DNA of 64,000 nt, taken from assembly GCA_900316975.1 (NCBI GenBank), contig ONFA01000006.1, positions 1 through 64,000 on the forward strand. The letters run 5' to 3'. A program made the position numbers and the translations under genes. The stretch comes from an uncultured Prevotellaceae bacterium. GTDB lineage: Bacteria > Bacteroidota > Bacteroidia > Bacteroidales > Bacteroidaceae. Of this stretch, positions 50,997 through 59,202 are shown in pieces (position 1 is the stretch's first letter; every line of letters starts with the position of its first letter). The notes under the pieces are model-generated. The model did no database searches. It worked only from the letters and a program-made list of their open reading frames with translations, and was not told the DNA's origin.

Positions 50997-51481
50997 TGGA
51001 CAACAGACAACAGACAACAGACAACGGACAAGGGACAAAAGGCAACAGCACCATTCTTCATACAGTGTATCTTTCCCTTGGCACAAATCTTGGCGACAAA
51101 GAACACAACCTTGTGTCCGCCATCACAGAAATAGAAAGGCGGATTGGTCCTATCAGGGCACAATCCGCCTTTCTTGCTACTGAACCGTGGGGATTCGAAA
51201 GCCCGAACACCTTCCTCAATGCTGCCATCAGGGTTGAGACAGAACTCTCCCCTCACGCCCTGCTGAAAGTCACCCAACAGATTGAGCGTGACATGGGGCG
51301 CACCCAAAAGTCAACTGTCAACTCTCAACTGTCAACTGTCATCTATCACGATCGTATCATCGACATAGACATTCTCCTCTACGACGACCTCCAAATCCAC
51401 ACAAAGAAACTCACCATACCTCATCCACACATGTATGAACGCGATTTCGTGCTCATACCCCTAAAAGAAATCATGAAATGA
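50996..51481 (+). CDS. folK: HPPK, 6-hydroxymethyl-dihydropterin diphosphokinase
   Basis: Transfers diphosphate from ATP to hydroxymethyl-dihydropterin in folate synthesis. The 161 residues contain VYLSLGTNLGD, ATEPWG, NAAIRVET and HDRIIDIDILLY. Two parts are encoded by 7-bp tandem repeats. Six GACAACA-type heptamers (50999-51040) give residues 2-15; GTCAACT heptamers (51310-51340) give residues 106-115 just before the conserved HDRIIDIDI segment. The enzyme seems to tolerate these inserts in a terminal and a surface loop. Start overlaps the queA stop; the last codons overlap the next gene (ATGA). Confidence 0.93.
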   Translation: MDNRQQTTDNGQGTKGNSTILHTVYLSLGTNLGDKEHNLVSAITEIERRIGPIRAQSAFLATEPWGFESPNTFLNAAIRVETELSPHALLKVTQQIERDMGRTQKSTVNSQLSTVIYHDRIIDIDILLYDDLQIHTKKLTIPHPHMYERDFVLIPLKEIMK

Positions 51482-53670
51482 AAAAGACCACATTTCTTAT
51501 CCTCTCCACTTTACTCACACTTCCACTTATGGCACAGAAAAGACCCTTCACTATTGACGACCTCATCCCTGGCGGTTCCACTTACTATCAGGCATCCGTA
51601 CCCGAAACCCAATATCTCGCATGGTGGGGTGACATCTGCATCGAATTGGGCATGGACAAGTGCCAGAAAGTGGACATGCAGCAAAAAAACACCGAAAAAG
51701 ATTCAGCATTCAGCACCCTGACGTTAGAGAATATTAATACCATCCTGTCTGCCAATGGTAGGAAGACCATCGACCACCTGTATAATGCTTCATTCCCCTA
51801 CACCGAGAAAACCTATGTTCTCATTGACCGAGGCAGGGAAAAGACCCTTGTTGACTGGATGGAGAAGAAGGTCATTTGGAAAGCCGACCTTACCCCAGAT
51901 GCAAGCAACGAGGATTGGAACAAGGATTCCCAATCCATCGCCTATACCATTGACCACAACCTCTTCGTCCTCACTGCCGACGGCAAGAGTCATCAAGTCT
52001 CTTCCGACGGCAGCATTGACCTCGTCTATGGCGAGAGTGTCCATCGCGATGAGTTTGGCATCTCGAAAGGCACTTTCTGGAGCCCTGATGGCACCCTCTT
52101 GGCTTTCTACAAAATGGATCAGAGCATGGTGTCCAAGTTTCCTCAGGTAAACATCACTCTACCCTCACAAACACCAGATGGGGAATCCCGCATTGCCACC
52201 ACCTCTCCCGACCCTTATCCTATGGCAGGAGAGACATCGCATAAGGTTTATGTGGGCATCTTCAATCCACAGACAGACAAGACCGTCTATCTGAATACAG
52301 GTGACCCTACAGACCGTTATTTCACCAACATCGCATGGGCTCCCGATGGCAAGAAACTCTACCTCATCGAACTGAATCGTGACCAGAATCACGGTTCACT
52401 TGATGAATACGATGCACTGACAGGTGAGAAACTCCGCACCCTCTTCACGGAAGATAATGACAAATACTTCGAGCCCCTTCATCCCATCCAGTTCCTGCCT
52501 TGGAATGACACGAAGTTCGTCTATCAAACACGCAAAGACGGTTACAACCACATCTATATTTATAATGTATCTGGAAAACTCGTCAAGCAACTCACCACGG
52601 GAAACTTTGAGGTGTCCGACATACTGGGCTTCAATAAGTCGCAGAAAACCATCCTCTACACATCCAATGAGAAAGACCCTTTGCAACAGAATGTGTTCAG
52701 CGTTGACATGAAAGGGAAACGCACCCTGCTCGGTGACGCTACGGGGTGGCACAACGCCACGCTATCCGAATCGGGCAACTACTTCATTGACAATTACTCC
52801 TCACCTCTTATTGCCCGCCACATAGACATTGTTTCAACTTCCGACAGGAAAGGCACCAACATTTTCACGGCTGAAGATCCTTGGGCTGAATATAAGGTGC
52901 CAGAAGTCAAAGTAGGCACAATCAAGGCTGCCGATGGAGTGACAGACCTCTATTATCGCCTCATCCTCCCTACCGACTTCGACCCCACAAAGAAATACCC
53001 CGCCGTCGTCTATGTCTATGGAGGGCCCCATGCCCACAACATCGATGCCACCGCCCATTGGGGCGCACGGGGTTGGGACATCTGGATGGCACAGCAGGGC
53101 TACGTCATGTTCTGCCTCGACAATCGGGGCAGCGAGCATCGTGGACTCGCTTTCGAGCAAGCCACTTTCCGTCAGTTAGGTGTGGAAGAGATGAAAGACC
53201 AGATAAAAGGTGTGGAGTTTCTGAAGAGCCTTCCCTACGTGGATGGGGAACGCTTAGGGGTACATGGTTGGAGTTTCGGAGGTTTCATGACCACCAGCCT
53301 CATGACCACCTATCCCGATGTGTTTAAGGTGGGTGTGGCAGGAGGTCCTGTCATCGATTGGCGTTTCTACGAGGTCATGTATGGCGAACGCTACATGGAC
53401 ACTCCACAGACCAATCCCGAAGGTTACGAAAGCACCTCCCTGCTTGGTAAGGCCAAAAACCTCAAAGGGCGTCTCATGGTCATCTACGGAGGTAACGACC
53501 CTGTCTGTGTGCCCCAGCACACGCTGTCCTTCATGCGCGCCTGCATCGATGCCGACACCTATCCCGACCTCTTCACCTACCCAGGCGACGGCCACAACAT
53601 GATGGGTACTGACCGTGTGCATCTGCACAATGTCATCACAAGGTACTTTGAAGACCATTTGAAAAAATGA
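51478..53670 (+). CDS. Dipeptidyl peptidase IV-family serine peptidase (S9)
   Basis: A 730-residue exported peptidase: signal peptide (about 1-19), an eight-bladed beta-propeller (about 40-480), and an alpha/beta-hydrolase domain (about 490-730). The catalytic triad is Ser599 in GWSFGG, Asp674 in GNDPVCVP and His706 in GDGHNM. The absence of a clear double-Glu helix leaves dipeptidase specificity open, but the family removes X-Pro or related dipeptides in the periplasm of Bacteroidales. Translation starts at the folK stop (ATGA). Its stop lies within one arm of a long inverted repeat. Confidence 0.92.
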   Translation: MKKTTFLILSTLLTLPLMAQKRPFTIDDLIPGGSTYYQASVPETQYLAWWGDICIELGMDKCQKVDMQQKNTEKDSAFSTLTLENINTILSANGRKTIDHLYNASFPYTEKTYVLIDRGREKTLVDWMEKKVIWKADLTPDASNEDWNKDSQSIAYTIDHNLFVLTADGKSHQVSSDGSIDLVYGESVHRDEFGISKGTFWSPDGTLLAFYKMDQSMVSKFPQVNITLPSQTPDGESRIATTSPDPYPMAGETSHKVYVGIFNPQTDKTVYLNTGDPTDRYFTNIAWAPDGKKLYLIELNRDQNHGSLDEYDALTGEKLRTLFTEDNDKYFEPLHPIQFLPWNDTKFVYQTRKDGYNHIYIYNVSGKLVKQLTTGNFEVSDILGFNKSQKTILYTSNEKDPLQQNVFSVDMKGKRTLLGDATGWHNATLSESGNYFIDNYSSPLIARHIDIVSTSDRKGTNIFTAEDPWAEYKVPEVKVGTIKAADGVTDLYYRLILPTDFDPTKKYPAVVYVYGGPHAHNIDATAHWGARGWDIWMAQQGYVMFCLDNRGSEHRGLAFEQATFRQLGVEEMKDQIKGVEFLKSLPYVDGERLGVHGWSFGGFMTTSLMTTYPDVFKVGVAGGPVIDWRFYEVMYGERYMDTPQTNPEGYESTSLLGKAKNLKGRLMVIYGGNDPVCVPQHTLSFMRACIDADTYPDLFTYPGDGHNMMGTDRVHLHNVITRYFEDHLKK

Positions 53671-53759
53671 AAGAATGAAAAAATGAGAAAATGAAAAAGA
53701 CCATCCGGGGTGTTGGAAAAACTTTCATTTTCTCATTTTTTCATTCTTTCATTTTCTCA
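53661..53759. repeat. Core-and-arms element, copy 3 (about 35-bp arms)
   Basis: Left arm (53661-53696, period-8 TGAAAAAA-like units) and right arm (53724-53759) are inverted with about one mismatch. Core CCATCCGGGGTGTTGG lies at 53701-53716. The arms contain the stop codons of both convergent genes, so it would act as a bidirectional transcription end. Confidence 0.92.
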
Positions 53760-55265
53760 ATCGTCTTGCAAGTGCAGCACAAACCTCACACCCTTCGTGA
53801 AGGCAGGGTCAATGTCGAGGTCACCATTCATATTGAGTGCCATCCGCTTGCAGATGGGCAAGCCAAGACCATCGCCCGTGGTGAGGTCGCGCACTTCACG
53901 GAACGGCTTGAAAACTTCTTCGCGCTGTTCTTCTGGAATGCTGCTGCCTGTGTTCGACACGAGGAACTGATGCTTGTGCGCGCCTCTCTTCTTGTATTCC
54001 AACGTGATGTGTCCATCCTCAGGAGTGTATTGAGCAGCATTCTTCAGCAGGTGCAGCAAGATGTGTGAGACATATTCCTTATTGATGTGTGCCGCCATCT
54101 TTGGAGCATCCACCTTCAAGTTGACACCACTCTTCACCTTCCCCTGTATCTGCTCCATCAAGCCCTCACACAACGTACCCACTTGCACATCCTCTTTCTC
54201 CACCGTTTCTTCCGCTGCATTCTCCAGTTCTGACAAAGTCTGGATGTGCTCTGAGAAATCCAATAATGCCTTCACCTCGGGAGTGCCCTTATCCAATTTC
54301 TGCAAGGTGGGAGCCAACTGGGCTGAGATGCTACTGATGAACTTCGCCTTCAAAGCATTGTTCTCGTTCAGCAACTTGATGGTTTTCTTCTGTTTTCGGT
54401 TGCTATACATATAGCGCATCAGCACGATGGCACCCAGCACCAATGCAGCCGCCAACACTGCCGCCAAGATGCCCAGACCCACGATGGCAGCCTGACGTGC
54501 CGTCAGCGAACTGTCCTTCTCATCAATCTCAGCCTCATTGTCAGCAATCTGCTTCTTCAACACACCCACCGTGTCAGCCAGCACCAGTGCCGAGGCAGAA
54601 TCTTTCCATGCCATATAACTCTTGTAACTCTCAGCCACCAGACTGGCACTGTTACTCTTACGTCCGTTAGCAATCAGTGTCTGATAGACCTCATCCACCT
54701 TGCCATACTCTTTCGAGGCCGTCAGTTGGTCAGCCATTTCTTTAAAAGTGGCATTCCCCTTCTCACTTTGTCCAACGGTGTAGTAGTAGATGGTTTTCGT
54801 GTAGAGCAGGTCGTTCTTCACCGCTGCATCGTTCGCCGCCTGGGCATGATTCTCCATGTTCTTCATCTGCTCTTTCGCGCTCTCCATCTTCCTCATCTTC
54901 ATATACATCAGGTGTCGTTCCTTCGTCGTCCAGTAGTGCAGAGCTGCCTTATTTGCACCCTGCCCCTTCGCCTCGATGGTCTGGTCTATGCGGCGCAACA
55001 GGTCGAAAGCCTCCTTGTAGAGGTTCTCTTTCTCATAGTAGAGTTTGTTGCCCTTCACGCCACAATCCACACCCTGCTTCAGGTTGCCACCGTTCACATA
55101 ACTCTCGAAAGCCTTGATGTACAATGCACGTGCAGCAATCGGATTGCCCTTTGCATACTCCGACTCAGCACGCTGCTGCAATTCATTCTTTCCTGTCTCC
55201 TGTGCACCAACCCATGCACAGCACATGAGCAGACTGATGCCCACCATCAATAATTTCTTTCTCAT
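53757..55265 (-). CDS. TPR-linked membrane histidine kinase, apparently degenerate
   Basis: 502 residues: signal peptide (about 1-21), TPR-like sensor (about 25-235), transmembrane helix (261-284), then a dimerisation region and a HATPase domain (about 395-502). The N-box Asn409 and Gly-rich TGDGLGLP (463-470) remain. The phosphoacceptor His is missing: the expected ISHE reads ISAQ (residues 313-316), and the G1 box Asp is Asn438 (SNTGSSIP). It may bind ATP and dimerise without autophosphorylation. No response regulator is adjacent. Start at 55265 fits the signal peptide. Confidence 0.85.
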   Translation of the reverse strand: MRKKLLMVGISLLMCCAWVGAQETGKNELQQRAESEYAKGNPIAARALYIKAFESYVNGGNLKQGVDCGVKGNKLYYEKENLYKEAFDLLRRIDQTIEAKGQGANKAALHYWTTKERHLMYMKMRKMESAKEQMKNMENHAQAANDAAVKNDLLYTKTIYYYTVGQSEKGNATFKEMADQLTASKEYGKVDEVYQTLIANGRKSNSASLVAESYKSYMAWKDSASALVLADTVGVLKKQIADNEAEIDEKDSSLTARQAAIVGLGILAAVLAAALVLGAIVLMRYMYSNRKQKKTIKLLNENNALKAKFISSISAQLAPTLQKLDKGTPEVKALLDFSEHIQTLSELENAAEETVEKEDVQVGTLCEGLMEQIQGKVKSGVNLKVDAPKMAAHINKEYVSHILLHLLKNAAQYTPEDGHITLEYKKRGAHKHQFLVSNTGSSIPEEQREEVFKPFREVRDLTTGDGLGLPICKRMALNMNGDLDIDPAFTKGVRFVLHLQDD

Positions 55266-55367
55266 ATTCTTATCAATTAAAAGGTTTCCGAATGCGAATT
55301 TAGGGATTTCTTCCGTTCTTTCCAAAAGAAAGAACAGAAAAAAAAGAAAAAACTCTCCACTTTTTCC

Positions 55368-55375
55368 TACCTTTG
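55368..55375 (+). promoter_or_regulatory. Promoter -7 box of the metallophosphoesterase gene
   Basis: TACCTTTG, 23 bases before the ATG. Confidence 0.7.
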
Positions 55376-55398
55376 TACATTAAAACAAAAAAACATAC

Positions 55399-56496
55399 AT
55401 GAAAATGTGGGCAATACTCTTCTTCCTCCTGCCATTGATTGGCATCGCATACATTGGATGGCACATCTGGACCCTGCTGCCACTGCATTGGGCATGGAAA
55501 AGTCTCATCCTCGTCTGTGGCATAGGGTGTTTCGGGCTGCTTTTCCTCGTTGTAGGCAAAAGGCTTGACACACTGTCTCTGCCATTGTCGCAGGTACTCT
55601 ATGAGATAGGCACCTCCTCCATCTTCATCATGCTCTATCTCGTCATCATCTTCCTCCTGCTCGACCTCGGACGGCTCGTCCATCTTGTTCCCCACACATG
55701 GCTCTACAGCAATTGGTGGTCTGCGGCAGGCATCTTTGTGATCATTTTCACCGTCTTCCTCTACGGCAACCTCCACTACAAGCACAAAGTGCGTGTGCCC
55801 CTCGAACTAACCACCTCCAAACCACTTCCCCACGACTACAAAATCGTCATGGCAAGTGACCTCCATCTCGGCTACTACAACCCACGCACCGAACTCGCCC
55901 GTTGGGTGGATATGATGAATGCCGAACATCCAGACCTCATCCTCATCGCTGGCGACATCATCGACGGCAGCATCCGTCCCCTCATCGAAGAAGGCATGGC
56001 TGCCGAGTTCCGCCGTCTGGATGCGCCTGTCTATGCCTGCCTGGGGAATCACGAATACTACAGTGGTGAACCCAACGCCCAGAAGTTCTACCAAGACGCT
56101 GGCATCCACCTCCTCAGCGACTCCTCCACCATGATAGACAGCGCCCTCGTCATCATCGGACGCGACGACCGCACCAACCTCCACCGTAAGAGTGTTGAAG
56201 ATTTAGTTGCCAACGTGGATAAATCCAAGTTCACCCTCCTTCTCGACCACCAACCCTACAACCTCGAACAAGCAGAACAATCCCATATAGACTTCCAACT
56301 CAGCGGCCACACCCATCGCGGTCAAGTCTGGCCCATCTCATGGATCACCGATGCCATCTACGAATGCTCATGGGGCACCCACCAGCGCGGCAACACCCAC
56401 TACTACATCTCCTCCGGTCTCGGCAGCTGGGGTGGCAAGTTCCGCATCGGCACCCAATCCGAATATGTGGTGGCAACCCTACGAAACGAACCCTAA
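55399..56496 (+). CDS. Membrane metallophosphoesterase
   Basis: A 365-residue protein with four N-terminal transmembrane helices (about 1-125) and a calcineurin-like phosphoesterase domain. Metal-binding motifs in order: SDLHLG, AGDIIDGS, GNHEYYSG, LLDHQPYN and GHTHRGQVWP. Related proteins (YkuE, LpxG-like) act on lipids such as UDP-diacylglucosamine; substrate here unknown. The gene has its own promoter and ends just before the triple-palindrome array. Confidence 0.9.
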   Translation: MKMWAILFFLLPLIGIAYIGWHIWTLLPLHWAWKSLILVCGIGCFGLLFLVVGKRLDTLSLPLSQVLYEIGTSSIFIMLYLVIIFLLLDLGRLVHLVPHTWLYSNWWSAAGIFVIIFTVFLYGNLHYKHKVRVPLELTTSKPLPHDYKIVMASDLHLGYYNPRTELARWVDMMNAEHPDLILIAGDIIDGSIRPLIEEGMAAEFRRLDAPVYACLGNHEYYSGEPNAQKFYQDAGIHLLSDSSTMIDSALVIIGRDDRTNLHRKSVEDLVANVDKSKFTLLLDHQPYNLEQAEQSHIDFQLSGHTHRGQVWPISWITDAIYECSWGTHQRGNTHYYISSGLGSWGGKFRIGTQSEYVVATLRNEP

Positions 56497-56533
56497 AAGC
56501 CTCTTTCCATTCACCACACTTTTCTCTATTAAA

Positions 56534-56598
56534 CCGACGTGCCCCACGTCGGTCGGTCGACGTGGGGCACATCGGCAAAGCGACGTGGGGCACGTCGA
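56534..56598. repeat. Triple 19-bp palindrome array, copy 2
   Basis: Units at 56534-56552 (inverted), 56557-56575 and 56580-56598, spacers TCGG and CAAA: pitch exactly 23 bp as at 9017. Flanks CGACGT/ACNTCG surround the centre GGGGC. Lies between convergent genes. Confidence 0.9.
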
Positions 56599-56721
56599 TT
56601 GGGGGGTGTACAAGGGAGTGTTTTGTGGATGTCTGTAAAATGATTGAGTTGAGCACAAAAAACCTCGCAACTTCCAAAGAAATTGCGAGGATTCTTACAA
56701 TTCGAGGGGTCTTTTCTTACT

Positions 56722-57609
56722 TCACCTCTCTTTTTCTTCTATTGGTTTAAGTGTAAAAAATCTTTCATCCTTCCATGGCGAAGTGTTTTTATATAATTCC
56801 AAACTTTTCTTGGGAACGTAGATAGTTACAAGATCATACATACACATGGAAGGGAGCGTCGTTGGAGGCATCGTCGCTTCAATAACTATGGAGGTCAAGC
56901 GAGGGCAGAATGAAAAAGCAACACCACCAATAAATGTAATGCCTTTGGGAATGGTCACAGAGGTCAAACCACCGCAACCTGAGAACGTGGAGCTTTCTAT
57001 TCTGCTCATATTGGGGGGAATGGTCACAGAGGTCAAACCACTGCAGCCATGGAATGCACTTTTTCCTATAGATGTGACGCTATTGGGAATGGTCAAAGAA
57101 GTCAAACCACTGCACAGCGAGAATGCACATTCTCCTATAGATGTGACGCTATTACCAAAGGTCACTGAAGTCAAGTTGGGACAATAGTAGAAAGCCCATT
57201 CTCCAATGCTTTTAATACTGTTTGAGATGTTTAGGGAGGTTAAAGAAGTACAATCATAGAAAGCGAACCTGCCAATTTTTAACACCTTATAGGTATCACC
57301 TCCATACGTGATTCGGTCAACAATGTTGGCTACTCCCTTAAAACCAGACTGGTCATATCCGGATACAATAAGGTGACCCTCTTCAATGGTGTATTTAATA
57401 TAGTCAAGATAGAAATTCTTTTCATCGATGACGGAGAAGGTACTTCTATTGGAAGTAGTGCCATCCTCATTTATCACCACAGTGACAATGGGACTACCCC
57501 CTCCTCCATCATTTCCATGATTACCATCCGTGACATCATCATCTTTACTACAGGATATTATTATGAGCATCGCCATCATTACAAGGCTCATGATTGTAAT
57601 CTTTTTCAT
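56722..57609 (-). CDS. BspA-like leucine-rich repeat lipoprotein
   Basis: A 295-residue lipoprotein: signal with lipobox IISC (Cys about 20), an Asp/Gly-rich linker, a beta-rich segment, then LRR_5/BspA-type repeats (about 120-245). These carry the 23-residue consensus SLTSLTIPNSVTSIG..AF.GC. Such repeats occur in surface proteins of Bacteroidales and trichomonads that bind host proteins. Base composition is lower in GC than neighbours, hinting at different origin. The repeat-coding DNA is itself repetitive. A -7 box TACTTTTG lies on the minus strand at 57640-57647. Confidence 0.88.
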   Translation of the reverse strand: MKKITIMSLVMMAMLIIISCSKDDDVTDGNHGNDGGGGSPIVTVVINEDGTTSNRSTFSVIDEKNFYLDYIKYTIEEGHLIVSGYDQSGFKGVANIVDRITYGGDTYKVLKIGRFAFYDCTSLTSLNISNSIKSIGEWAFYYCPNLTSVTFGNSVTSIGECAFSLCSGLTSLTIPNSVTSIGKSAFHGCSGLTSVTIPPNMSRIESSTFSGCGGLTSVTIPKGITFIGGVAFSFCPRLTSIVIEATMPPTTLPSMCMYDLVTIYVPKKSLELYKNTSPWKDERFFTLKPIEEKER

Positions 57610-57744
57610 TTTTATCGCTATTTTTTAATTTTACAAACGCAAAAGTACAACATTTTTTATTTATCCCCAACTTTTTGAGTGAAAAATGGGCTTGCAGCCA
57701 CAAGAGGATCGCCACTATACCCATGAATGTATGCTTATAAAAGC

Positions 57745-58653
57745 TTACCTTATGATTACTTCACTAAAACCTTTAGCTTGCAGCCACAACAGGAACTGCT
57801 GGCTCCATGCTTCGGTGGTGGTGCGACCCGTTTGGGGCATGAGAGTGTAGGGGCCTGTGCCGTCACCATAGAGGTGGAGTTCGGCATTGCCTCCAGCTTT
57901 CTTCCATTCGAGAAAAAGATTGACAAGACCTGCTGCCACATTCTGGTGGTCAGCACGGGTCATGATGAGGAGAGGGGGGGCAGGTGTAGGCACCTTGACG
58001 GGCATGAGGGAGGGACCAAAGTTGGTGCAGAGGAAGTCAGGGCACTCAGCAGGGTTTGCGGCTTGGATGGTAGCTGCAATTGCCACGCCACCTCCTGCGG
58101 AGAAACCCAGATAGCCAATCTTATGGGTGTCCAGATGCCACTCTTGGGCATGTTGGCGCACCATGCGGATGGCAGCCTTGGCATCATCAGAAGCAAGTTG
58201 TAGGATGGAATCTCCTGCGGGATAGTGTAGGGGATTGGCATCTGCTTGTGGGAAGCGTTCAAGATGGGTGACATCCACCATCGGGGGCATCTGCATGCCT
58301 TGTGGGAAGGAACCTGTACCAGTGTTGAGGTGGTATTTCAATCCGATGGCAGCAATGCCCCGTTCATTGAGGAAGGTTGCCATCTGCTCCACATCGGTGC
58401 CCCACGAGAGGGCTCTCATACCACCGCCAGGACAAAGGATGACAGCACATCCGTTGGCTTTATCGGCAGGAGGAAGGAACACCTGAATGGAGGGTTTCAC
58501 CACCCCTGTGATGTTTTTGCGAGCACCCTCTCCTGTCACTTTCTCTGTGTCGGTGGTGACTGGTTTGGCGAGAGGAAGGTCATAGGTCTGCTGTGCCCAA
58601 GTAGTCAAATTACAGAACAGAAAGAGGATAAAAGAATAGGTTTTACGTATCAT
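57745..58653 (-). CDS. Exported alpha/beta-hydrolase, BD-FAE-like esterase
   Basis: A 302-residue secreted hydrolase: signal peptide (about 1-20), oxyanion region CPGGGMRALSW, nucleophile elbow GFSAGGGVA and acid TRADHQNV. It resembles acetylxylan or feruloyl esterases of Bacteroidetes. Where relatives have GGHGFG with the catalytic His, this reads DGTGPYTL, so the third residue may be missing or shifted. Activity is therefore uncertain. Divergent from ridA; -7 box at 58680-58687. Confidence 0.83.
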   Translation of the reverse strand: MIRKTYSFILFLFCNLTTWAQQTYDLPLAKPVTTDTEKVTGEGARKNITGVVKPSIQVFLPPADKANGCAVILCPGGGMRALSWGTDVEQMATFLNERGIAAIGLKYHLNTGTGSFPQGMQMPPMVDVTHLERFPQADANPLHYPAGDSILQLASDDAKAAIRMVRQHAQEWHLDTHKIGYLGFSAGGGVAIAATIQAANPAECPDFLCTNFGPSLMPVKVPTPAPPLLIMTRADHQNVAAGLVNLFLEWKKAGGNAELHLYGDGTGPYTLMPQTGRTTTEAWSQQFLLWLQAKGFSEVIIR

Positions 58654-58679
58654 AAAGTTCTTTTCTTTTGAAATTTATA

Positions 58680-58738
58680 CAAAGATAGACAAAAATTAGG
58701 AATTAGGAGTCAGGAGTTAGTTTTTTTTCGTATCTTTG
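58680..58738. promoter_or_regulatory. Divergent promoters of esterase and RidA genes
   Basis: Minus -7 box TATCTTTG (58680-58687) and plus -7 box TATCTTTG (58731-58738) surround an ATTAGGA/GTCAGGA heptamer repeat (58694-58720). Confidence 0.7.
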
Positions 58739-58761
58739 TACTATCTTCAATAGAATATGAT

Positions 58762-59139
58762 ATGAAAGCAATCAGCACGACAAAGGCACCAGGGGCAATA
58801 GGTCCCTATAGCCAAGCCATTCAGGCAGGAGAGTTTATTTACACTTCGGGACAGTTGGGCCTTAACCCTGCCACGGGTGCGTTCCCCGAAGGAGGAGTGA
58901 AAGAACAAACACAACAGGCACTCTGCAATGTGAAAGCCATTCTGGAAGAGGCTGGGGTGTCGATGGCAAACGTGGTGAAGACCACGGTGTTCATGGCAGA
59001 CATGAACGACTTTGCCGAGATGAACAGCGTGTATGCCGAGTTCTTCACAGAACCCTACCCTGCCCGTTCGGCTGTAGCAGTGAAAACTTTGCCAAAGAAT
59101 GCTTTGGTAGAGATTGAAGTGGTGGCAGGTAAAAAATGA
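58762..59139 (+). CDS. RidA-family enamine/imine deaminase
   Basis: A 125-residue protein of the RidA/YjgF family that hydrolyses reactive 2-aminoacrylate-type enamines released by PLP enzymes. Conserved residues: GPYSQAIQAG, TSGQLGLNP, and the active-site Arg in YPARSAVAV with the terminal LVEIEVVA. High match over full length. Its TGA lies within the left arm of the inverted element at 59131. Confidence 0.95.
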   Translation: MKAISTTKAPGAIGPYSQAIQAGEFIYTSGQLGLNPATGAFPEGGVKEQTQQALCNVKAILEEAGVSMANVVKTTVFMADMNDFAEMNSVYAEFFTEPYPARSAVAVKTLPKNALVEIEVVAGKK

Positions 59140-59200
59140 AAATGACCATACGGGATGTTGGCAACTTTCATTTTTTCATTCTCTCATTTTTTCATTTTTA
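59131..59200. repeat. Core-and-arms element, copy 4
   Basis: Core CCATACGGGATGTTGG (59146-59161) is nearly identical to that at 53701. A left arm AAAAAATGAAAATG (59131-59144) and a longer right arm of period-8 TCATTTTT units (59165-59200) are complementary over about 11-14 bp. It lies between the convergent ridA and lipoprotein genes. Confidence 0.85.
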
Positions 59201-59202
59201 TA

